From contig JAWKLQ010000046.1 of NCBI GenBank assembly GCA_041392665.1, positions 1 through 64,000 of the forward strand: a stretch of 64,000 nt of DNA, in the 5' to 3' direction. Shown here in pieces: positions 50,007 through 58,100 of the stretch. Below the pieces are notes generated by a model. It saw only the letters and a list, made by a program, of their open reading frames with translations, was not told where the DNA came from and did no database searches. The DNA comes from Flavilitoribacter sp020436695. GTDB taxonomy: Bacteria > Bacteroidota > Bacteroidia > Chitinophagales > Saprospiraceae. The translations under genes and the position numbers were made by a program. Every line of letters begins with the position of its first letter. The stretch's first letter is position 1.

Positions 50007-51503
50007 TCATCGGAGTATAAGGGTATCCAAATTGGCTTTCTGTCTGATAAACTGGATAATGCTGGCTTCGTATTGTCTTCTCTGGGTTGGACTGAGGCCG
50101 GATTTCCACTGAAGATTCAGGTAAGGGTAGGAAATCGTTTCGTCGGGCTTGATCGTCGGTTGTTTTGAAAGAGAGATCGCTTCTATAAATGGATTCATGG
50201 CCACCACATCCTGTTGAAGCCTGATCAGCTGAACGGAATCCTCCTTGATGCTGTCGATGACGGATTGATGGGCATATTGTAATTTCGACTGACGATCCCG
50301 CATGCGATTGAGGGAGTCCAGCAGTTGATTAAACTGGCCGGTGGTGCCCCTTTGGAGCCGGGTATCCAGGTTTTTTAATTCCAGGCTATAGTCCGGAGTA
50401 GCGTGGAAACCGGTATGAATGATCCCGAAAGAATCGGCCATAACATGTTCGTAGTAAGCAAATGAATCGGGAGGGATCGTTCGGTTAAAAAGTTCCAGTA
50501 TCAAAACATTCGAATCATAAGGCACCTGGTTGTTGAGGTTGAAGATCTGGGAAAAGCGATACCGCTTATCGTAGGGGTAGAAAAAACCCTCCTTACTTGA
50601 AAAACCATAGATATGCGATCCGGTGCAATATCGAAATTCCTTATCGATGAATTCCCGGATCTTTTCCTCGTACTGTAGTTTCTGCCATACATTCCTGAAA
50701 ATGAAAATACTGGGTATGATCAACAGTAAACTGAACGCAATGATCCGCCAGCGAGTGCTGCGGAACTCTGCCGGGTCGACATAGGACCTGTACGGAAAAT
50801 TCAACAAACGAATGATCAGATAAGTGGTACCGGCGATCATGAAAGAGTTGAGAAAGAAGAGGTAAAAAGCATTAAGTGCAATCCCCAGATCTCCGTTTAC
50901 GATACCAAATCCGGTAACGCACAATGGCGGCATCAATGCAGTGGCGATAGCTACTCCCGGTATGGCATTACTTTTGTCTTTTCTGGTAGTGGAAATGATC
51001 CCCGCCAACCCTCCGAAAATGGCAACTGCTGCATCGAGAATGCCTGGTGCTGTACGCGCCCGGATCTCATCGGTGATCTGATCCAGCGGAGAAAGCCAGA
51101 AATAGAACATACTGGTGAAAAGGGCAATGAGCATAGCGATCAGAAAATGCCGTAGAGAGATCACCAGTGCTTCCCGGTCATTGGTGCCCACGGCCAGACC
51201 GATACCCAGAATAGGAGCCATTAGAGGAGAGATAAGCATGGCACCGATAATAACCGCGCCTGAATTTAGATCCAGTCCCAGAGAGGCGATCATGATCGAA
51301 CACATCAGCAGCCAGGCGTTGGCTCCCCGCATCCGCTTATTGCTCTTAATGGCGATAATGGTGCCCTCCCGGTCCATACCTTCCTTCAGGTTGGCAAAGT
51401 CCCGGAACCAGTCTGTGAAAGACTGCCAGATAGTCCTGATGATGTCCTTAAGCGAATAAGGCAGCGGGTTGGGACCGGAATTTTCCTGCTTAGGTGCTGA
51501 CAT
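50007..51503 (-). CDS. DUF389 (TIGR00341) membrane protein
   Basis: A 498-residue membrane protein of the DUF389 family. The conserved block is clear: IAIKSNKRMRGANAWLLMCSIMIASLGLDLNSGAVIIGAMLISPLMAPI, followed by GIGLAVGTNDREALV and GVAIATALMPPLCVTGFGIVNG, the glycine-rich helices that define it. There are about six hydrophobic segments in residues 60-290. The last 210 residues are soluble, perhaps periplasmic, and contain a coiled-coil-like stretch (about residues 400-450). The function of the family is not established. It ends one base before the nicotinamidase gene and follows the ABC ATPase by 25 bases, so it probably sits in one operon with both. Confidence 0.88.
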   Translation of the reverse strand: MSAPKQENSGPNPLPYSLKDIIRTIWQSFTDWFRDFANLKEGMDREGTIIAIKSNKRMRGANAWLLMCSIMIASLGLDLNSGAVIIGAMLISPLMAPILGIGLAVGTNDREALVISLRHFLIAMLIALFTSMFYFWLSPLDQITDEIRARTAPGILDAAVAIFGGLAGIISTTRKDKSNAIPGVAIATALMPPLCVTGFGIVNGDLGIALNAFYLFFLNSFMIAGTTYLIIRLLNFPYRSYVDPAEFRSTRWRIIAFSLLLIIPSIFIFRNVWQKLQYEEKIREFIDKEFRYCTGSHIYGFSSKEGFFYPYDKRYRFSQIFNLNNQVPYDSNVLILELFNRTIPPDSFAYYEHVMADSFGIIHTGFHATPDYSLELKNLDTRLQRGTTGQFNQLLDSLNRMRDRQSKLQYAHQSVIDSIKEDSVQLIRLQQDVVAMNPFIEAISLSKQPTIKPDETISYPYLNLQWKSGLSPTQRRQYEASIIQFIRQKANLDTLILR

Positions 51504-51528
51504 CTTTTACCTATTTGGGGTTATGGAA

Positions 51529-52182
51529 CTATATTTTCAAACGTCCGTCTTCCATTTCCAAACGTCGGTCGCTCATTTGAGCCAGTTCCTCATTGTGGGT
51601 AACGATGATGAAAGTTTGCTGTAGGTCCTGACGTAGTTGAAAGATCAGGTCGTGTAATTCCTGGGAAGTGTTGGAATCCAGATTACCGGTAGGTTCATCG
51701 GCAAATACCACTGCCGGATCATTAATGAGTGAGCGGGCAATGGCAACCCGTTGCTGTTCTCCTCCGGAGAGTTGATTGGGTTTGTGGGTAAGTCTTTCGG
51801 AAAGCCCCAGATAATCCAGCAACTCTTTGGCCCGGTTGCGGGCCTTATTCTCATTTTGCTTCTGGATCAGCGCCGGTATGATCACATTTTCCAGAGCAGT
51901 AAATTCCGGGAGCAGATGGTGGAACTGAAATATGAAGCCGATATTATCGTTGCGGAATGCTGCCAGTTTTCTGTTGTTCAGATTGGAGATCAGCTGATCC
52001 TTAATGGATAGGGTGCCCTGATCCGCGGTATCCAGTGTGCCCAAAATGTGGAGCAGCGTACTTTTTCCGGCACCTGATTTCCCTACAATGGCCACTATTT
52101 CTCCTCGTTCTACCCGTAGATTGACCCCTTTGAGAACATGAAGATTTCCGAAAGATTTATGTATATTCTGTGCCTCTATCAC
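51529..52182 (-). CDS. ABC transporter ATP-binding protein, LolD-like
   Basis: A 217-residue ATPase of the LolD/MacB class. Walker A is GKSGAGKST (about residues 34-42), Q-loop is FIFQFHHLLPEFTALENV, signature is LSGGEQQRVAIARSL, Walker B is VVFADEPTGNLD, and the switch histidine is in IVTHNEEL. FHHLLPEFTALENV is typical of LolD, which powers lipoprotein release from the inner membrane. No LolC/E-like permease gene is adjacent, so the partner is not known. The start is a GTG at 52182, giving MIEAQNIHKSFG. The DUF389 gene follows. Confidence 0.9.
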   Translation of the reverse strand: MIEAQNIHKSFGNLHVLKGVNLRVERGEIVAIVGKSGAGKSTLLHILGTLDTADQGTLSIKDQLISNLNNRKLAAFRNDNIGFIFQFHHLLPEFTALENVIIPALIQKQNENKARNRAKELLDYLGLSERLTHKPNQLSGGEQQRVAIARSLINDPAVVFADEPTGNLDSNTSQELHDLIFQLRQDLQQTFIIVTHNEELAQMSDRRLEMEDGRLKI

Positions 52183-52269
52183 CTGCTTTCTTTTCGGCGC
52201 AAGATAGCTAAAAATTGAGAAGTTAATGGTTAGTTGCGGACATGTTGTTTTTCTATGCCCGGATATCCA

Positions 52270-53616
52270 TTAATGCCCGCCGCTGAGTGGCATGGCAATA
52301 TCGCCGTTATCCGTTTTCGGTTCTTTTAATCGCAGGGCCAAAACCCCGGCAATTACAAAAAACACACCGGCAAATAAAATAGCATTGATGGCACTATTGC
52401 CCAGAAGATTCTTCACAATGGCACCGAAACTCAGGGTTTGAATACCCATCGGGATCACGATCATCATATTGAGTATTCCCATGTATACACCTCTTCGTTC
52501 CTGCGGTACGATCTTCGACACCATAGAGTAAGGTATCCCCATCATGGCTGCCCAGCCGATACCGAATAAGACCATGGGGAACAGGACCAGCACGGGGTCG
52601 TGAATATAGGGGATGGATAACATGGCTATTCCGGTAAGGAAAAGGCTGCCGGTATATACCTTTTTGCTGCCGAATTTAGCTGCCAATGGCACCAGGACTA
52701 AAGCAATAACCATGGTGGAAACATTATAAGTGGTGTTCATTTTGGCGGCCTGGCTCAACGCCTGCGACTGATTAAAACGCATGGACTCCACGAATAAAGG
52801 TGCAATGAATTGCCAGTAAATGAAGAGTGCATACCATTGAAATAAGTAAACTGCGGATAATTTCCACATGAACTTCGGCATCTGTTTAATGGCTTCTGCG
52901 ATTTCCAGAAATGGTGCCCGGATCCGATCTTTTAAAGGCCTGGAATTGTGGAGTTTCATTTCTTCCAGTTCCTCATCAGAAGGAGGAATCTCCGGGGTTC
53001 TAAGCACCGACCAGAGGATAGTGGTGACGGATAAAACAGCCCCGATGAAAAAAGAATAGTATAGCCACTTAGGAATAGAAGTAGCTGTGTCGGCAACATC
53101 TTCCGCACCTCCGAACCAATCCTGGAACAAAAAAATGGAGGCATTGGCCAATACAATACCTGCACCCACGAACAAGCTCTGCATTTGATAGCCCAGGCTC
53201 ATCTGTTTTTCCGGTAATTTGTCCCCGACGAACGCCCGATAGGGTTCCATGGCCATATTATTGCCCACATCAAGGATCCACAATAATCCTACCGCAAACC
53301 AAAGCGCCGGACTGAACGGAAAAGCAAATAAACATAAACTGCCCAGAAGCGCTCCAATCAGAAAGAAAGGTTTTCGCCTGCCCCAGCGTGGAGACCAGGT
53401 CTTGTCAGAAATAGCTCCAACTATTGGCTGAATGATAAGTCCGGTAACCGGACCGGCTAAGTTGAGTAAGGGTAATTCATCGGGATGGGCACCCAGAAAG
53501 GAAAAGATGGGATTGACTGCCGTTTGTTGTAAACCGAAACTGTATTGGATCCCCAAGAATCCAATGTTCATATTAAAGATCTGCCAGAAGGTTAACGTTG
53601 GCTTCGTTAATTTCAT
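52270..53616 (-). CDS. MFS transporter, SLC45/maltose-sucrose-like
   Basis: A 448-residue transporter with about twelve membrane segments. The sentences GAISDKTWSPRWGRRKPFFLIG between helices 2 and 3, and NNMAMEPYRAFVGDKLP in helix 4, mark the GPH/SLC45-like group that takes up sucrose, maltose or similar disaccharides by proton symport. This fits the trehalase in the same window, although the two are 9 kb apart and probably not co-regulated. It starts at the ATG at 53616. The spacer upstream is AT-rich and carries a strong terminator. Confidence 0.85.
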   Translation of the reverse strand: MKLTKPTLTFWQIFNMNIGFLGIQYSFGLQQTAVNPIFSFLGAHPDELPLLNLAGPVTGLIIQPIVGAISDKTWSPRWGRRKPFFLIGALLGSLCLFAFPFSPALWFAVGLLWILDVGNNMAMEPYRAFVGDKLPEKQMSLGYQMQSLFVGAGIVLANASIFLFQDWFGGAEDVADTATSIPKWLYYSFFIGAVLSVTTILWSVLRTPEIPPSDEELEEMKLHNSRPLKDRIRAPFLEIAEAIKQMPKFMWKLSAVYLFQWYALFIYWQFIAPLFVESMRFNQSQALSQAAKMNTTYNVSTMVIALVLVPLAAKFGSKKVYTGSLFLTGIAMLSIPYIHDPVLVLFPMVLFGIGWAAMMGIPYSMVSKIVPQERRGVYMGILNMMIVIPMGIQTLSFGAIVKNLLGNSAINAILFAGVFFVIAGVLALRLKEPKTDNGDIAMPLSGGH

Positions 53617-54170
53617 TTTATAGTCGTTTTTCGAGCCTTACTGTTTCAGTTTCCGATCTAGTCTTCCGGTTTATGGGGTAGTAGCTTTGAGGAACTATTC
53701 GCTATAGGTTGAACCTACAATAGCGGGTAAAAAAAAGAGCAAAGACATTGGAAATGCTTCGCTCTTGTAAGAAATCACCCGACTGTTATTATGAAGGATT
53801 AAAAAAACTTGTGGCCCATGGGCCTATATTTTCGTTTCGCCTAAGCGAAAGTAGCATCAAATTGGAAGTAGTCCAAAATTAAAAATAATGAAGCAGAATA
53901 AAAAATTTGATGTTAACAAATCATTAAAACCACTCACAAAGGCAATATTAGGAATAAGATTTAAAATTTCAAAGAAAATTTCCTCTTTGCCTATATTATA
54001 AGTACAATTCTTACTGAAAAATAGTTTCACAGAATATAAATAAAGTATTCTTTGGGGATCCGGAACTTAATTTCATTGACACGGCAGAGACCCATATCGC
54101 CCAAGAACGCACTTAGGCCGCCCAAAAACTGTTTCATTGTCATTTGAGCTGTGGATTCGGGGATTAATTC
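53617..54170. other. 554-base AT-rich spacer with structured segment
   Basis: There is no protein gene. The stretch from about 53830 to 54060 is distinctly more AT-rich than its surroundings. It holds the terminator at 53730-53766, a palindrome GGCCCATGGGCC (53814-53825), a hairpin TTTCGC-CTAA-GCGAAA (53836-53851), and, next to the MFS gene, a dyad CGCTATAGG ... CCTACAATAGCG (53701-53726). A -7-like TAATTTTG on the minus strand stands at 53875-53882. See the findings for the reading as a small RNA or leader. Confidence 0.5.
53730..53766 (-). terminator. Strong intrinsic terminator in the spacer upstream of the MFS gene
   Basis: On the minus strand a stem of about 14 base pairs (arm AAGAGCGAAGCATT, 3-base loop, arm AATGTCTTTGCTCTT, with one wobble and one bulge) is followed by a run of at least eight T (53730-53737). 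It is too far from the aldo/keto reductase stop (over 400 bases) to be an obvious end of that gene. It may end a small transcript that starts inside the spacer. Confidence 0.7.
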
Positions 54171-55109
54171 CTAATTCATTAAGTACTTCACCATCTCCTG
54201 CCGGACCTTCTCATCCGGCAATCGTCCGTAACCAGCCTGCATGTTATCCTCCATGTGATGGACCTTGGAAGTAGCCGGGATAGCGCAGGTAACTGCCGGA
54301 TGAGATACAATGTATTTGAGGAAATATTGTCCCCAACTTTGAATATCGTGGTCTGCCGCCCAAGCGGGCAATTCTTTCCCTTTGATCTGCTGAAAAAGAC
54401 TGCCGCCGCTGAAGGGCCGGTTGATCAGTACGGCCACTCCATGATCTTGTGCGGTAGGCAATAAACGCTGGTCCGCATTCCGGTCATTTATGGAGTAATT
54501 GATCTGAATGAAATCCAGCTCTTCCTTTTTAATGAGGCGTTCCAACTCGTCGTGCGCGCTGTCGGTGTAATGGGTTATGCCCAAATAGCGTATTTTGCCT
54601 TCATCTTTCCAACGGCGTAGGGTTTTCAGGTGGGTTTGCAGATCAAGCAGGTTATGGATCTGCATCAGATCCATCGGATCGCGTCGCATCTCACGCATAG
54701 ACTGTTCCATTTGCCGGATGCCGGCCTCTTTACCCTGCGTCCATACTTTGGTGGCCATGAAAAGTGCCGGGAGTTCTCCTAATTCTGCTGCCAGATCACC
54801 GGCTACTTCTTCCGATGTGCCGTACATGGGGGAAGAGTCAATAAGACTGCCTCCCTTATCGATAAAGGTTTGCAGGACTTGTTTAAGATTGGCTCTCTCT
54901 GCCGCATTGCTGCCTACATCAAAGGTTTGCCACGTTCCCATTCCGATGACGGGTAGGAATTCTTCCGTTCCGGGAATTTGCCGACGGATCAATTTCATAG
55001 ATGGTACAATTGTTTGAGCCGGTAGCAACCGTGCAAAGGGAGCCGTAGTAGCAGCAAACAGACCGGCTTTGATGAGATGGCGACGTTTTATGTCTGTCAG
55101 TGAATACAT
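54171..55109 (-). CDS. Aldo/keto reductase with Tat signal
   Basis: A 312-residue NADPH-type aldo/keto reductase. The N-terminus is a twin-arginine signal (KRRHLIKAGLFAATTAPFARLLPA), so a folded enzyme is exported to the periplasm. The barrel shows the family tetrad: Asp in SLIDSSPMYG, with Tyr in the same sentence, Lys in LFMATKVWTQG, and His in LMQIHNLLD. The NADPH site near the end is VSHPAVTCAIPATSKVHHMEDNM. A periplasmic location raises the question of the cofactor supply; some Tat-exported family members bind it before export. The start is the ATG at 55109. Substrate is unknown. It is separated from both neighbours by spacers. Confidence 0.9.
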   Translation of the reverse strand: MYSLTDIKRRHLIKAGLFAATTAPFARLLPAQTIVPSMKLIRRQIPGTEEFLPVIGMGTWQTFDVGSNAAERANLKQVLQTFIDKGGSLIDSSPMYGTSEEVAGDLAAELGELPALFMATKVWTQGKEAGIRQMEQSMREMRRDPMDLMQIHNLLDLQTHLKTLRRWKDEGKIRYLGITHYTDSAHDELERLIKKEELDFIQINYSINDRNADQRLLPTAQDHGVAVLINRPFSGGSLFQQIKGKELPAWAADHDIQSWGQYFLKYIVSHPAVTCAIPATSKVHHMEDNMQAGYGRLPDEKVRQEMVKYLMN

Positions 55110-55162
55110 GACATATTGGATAACTCGATGTTAATTGGGGCTAGTTTTGCCGGCCCTGAAAG

Positions 55163-55170
55163 CAAAATTA
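55163..55170 (-). promoter_or_regulatory. Possible -7 element of the aldo/keto reductase gene
   Basis: On the minus strand TAATTTTG, an exact match to TAnnTTTG, 53 bases upstream of the ATG at 55109. No -33 word at the standard distance is visible. Confidence 0.4.
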
Positions 55171-55183
55171 CAATGTGTAGTCA

Positions 55184-58100
55184 TCACCCATTCCCCGGAT
55201 TAACGACTTCCACCCAGGTACCCGCCGAACGAGCATTGATCGTTTCATCGTACATTGCTTTACAGGCTACTGCGGGCAGGTAAAACCGTCCCTGATAAGC
55301 TGCATTCAGCTGTATGCGATACGTCCGGGTCTGTCCGGGCAGGATATCAAAGAAGGTATAGACCCGATCATCCCGAAAGTCCTGATAATCGGCATTACTG
55401 GAAGCCTCAAAATTCTGTACATTATCCATGCGGGTATTCAGGACCTCCCAACCGGAGGGAAAGATCTGATCCAGTGCCATTTCCTGGTAAGGAATGGTGC
55501 GTATACCGGGATGTTTGATCTTGACTTCGGCTATGAAATCGGTTCCCTGGGGAAGTACAGATGGATCGATAACCTGATTTTGCAGATTCTTGTATACCAC
55601 CGCAATGCCAAGACTGTTTTCGGCGGCTGTTTCATAGCCGGCAATAGGCTGACCGGAAGTGATCAGCCGGGCGAAAAGTAACCCTTTACCCTTATTGTCT
55701 ACTTTGACAGCTTGTCCGGCAGCAGTTCCAGGGATATCGATCAGGATCATGGGCTTGTCAGAACCTACGTTAGTGGCTCGGGCACCGGGTAGCTGATAGG
55801 CAAAATCAAGTTTGTCATCCATTTCATGCTTGCCGGCAAATTTACCAACCGCTAACAGACAAAAAGAAGTAGTCTGTGTACTTAGCCATCGCTGATTGCT
55901 CAAACCCTCTGAAATAGTCATCAGCATGTCCGTAGCCATATTTTCCTCACCAAGAACGGTAAGTGCTTCCAGTATCATAGCCCGATCACGCAAGTCGGAA
56001 CCATAGGTATAAGATAATTCTGAATATTGGGCTACATCAGTCGTAAGTCCACTGATCAGTTGTTTGGCTACATCTGATTTGCCGGCCAGGGCATAAGCTG
56101 CCGCCAGATTCCATTTGGCCGCAGTTTCGAGTTTACTGCTTTCCCGGAGGCGGTTCATGGCCCCCAATTCAGCCTTCCCGGCCAAGGCTAATGTATAAAG
56201 ACGATAACTCTGGGTCAGATCATAGGCCCGCCTGCTGATATAGCCATCCTCCTTCAGGGATGGATCCCAGTTCCTGGCCACTTTCTTTTGAAAACCGGCC
56301 CATTTTTCCAGTTGCAGATTGGATACGGTATAACCAAGTGCCTTGGCTTCTAACAGAAAATGCCCGGCATAACTGGTGGCCCATTGATCCGGGCTATCGT
56401 CCCCCGGCCAGTAGGCAAAACCACCCTGGTCGGTTTGGAAGAGTTTTAACCGGTCGATCGTTGCTTCAATATTAGTTGGTATTTTGGCCTTTTGCTTATC
56501 ATCCAGAGGGATCAGCCGGTCGACGTACAGTTGCGGAAAGCCCGATGAGATGGTCTGCTCAATACATCCGTAAGGGTAGTGCAGGAGGTAATCCAGCCGT
56601 TTACCCAGGTTGATCGGCGGCATGGCCGACACTTCCAACTGTACGGTATTGGTGCCTTCCATTCCGGGAAGTTCAACTACAGGCGACCAGCTTTCACCGG
56701 CCTTGATGTTTTGCCGGACAACATTAGTTATGTACGGATTAGGATTGCGTATCTCGATCTCGATGTCCTGTGTGGCAGATTCTCCATTCCCTTCTACCTT
56801 AACGGTAAAACGGGCAATACCTGTCCGGTCGGCCACTTTTATGGGGAAACGGACCAATTGATCGCCGACCCGATTAAAACTGATGGATTGGCTGGCATTT
56901 CCCAATTGGATCAGTCCACTCGATTCTGCAACGCTAACCTTAACACTCTTCACCTTATCTTCCATGGCGAATACGTTGACGGGTAGGTCCAGACTCTCCC
57001 CGGGCCCCAATACACGAGGTAGGGTGGCAAGCACCATCAGCGGTTTTTTAACCGGAACGGTTTTATCGGCACTGCCGTAGGCACCTTCAGCACTGGCAAT
57101 CACCATGGCCCGTACAGCTCCCACATAGTTTGGAATATGCAGCGTATGCTTTTCGGTCTTGCCTTTTCGCAGTTGGAATGGACCGAGGTGCATGACGACC
57201 GGTTTAAAGCGATTCGCATTCTGATCATCGGGGTTGACGGGAAGTTCTCCGTCGCCACCGATGCTGAGAATGCGCTCCATTTCTCCGGCCTGGGCACCGA
57301 CAACGGCATCGTATACATCCCAGGATTGTACTCCCAGGGCTTCTCTGGCGTAAAAGGCATCCCAGGGATTGGGCGTTTTAAATCGGGTCAGGCTCAACAA
57401 GCCTTCATCCACCAGTGCCAGGGTATAGGCCATCGGCTTGCCATCGGCCTCACTCACCGAAATGGTCACTTCTTGTTCGGGCCGGAGTGTTTCCGGCATG
57501 TTGATCTCGGGATGCAGATGAGTGCCCGGATCTTCGACCATAATGGGGATCACGCCGTACATCCGGATCGGGAGGTCATTTTCTTTCTGGGCGTGCGGCT
57601 GCAACAGGCTTACATGCGCATACACGTTCGGGGTCATTGCTTCGGTAGTCCGGAAAGTGAAGGTGTTTTCACCGTTTTTGGATTCCCGCCAGAAAGACTC
57701 CACTACCTGACTGCCGTTTTCAATGGTAATCAGTGCTCGTCCTGCCTCCGCACTCGGAATAGTCAGGCTGACCTCATCACCGACATTGTAGGTCGATTTA
57801 TCCGATGAGAAGTTAAGCATGGCAGCAGCGGCGCGGCCCTGTTCATCATCACCGTCCCAGGGATAACCGGCATAAAAGAAATCACCGGAACAATGTCCGC
57901 TTTCCGTATCGCAGATGCGGACCAGGTAACGTCCCCATTCATCTATGTTTACCTGCCAGTTGGCTTCCCCGTTTCTCTGGGTCATCAATTCCTCCTTCAG
58001 CGTGGCATCAAAGTGATTGCTGTTGTTATAGCGGCTTACATTGTCGTAACCTTCATCCCACCACCAGCGCCAGTTCACCCGGTACAGGCCTACAGAGAGC

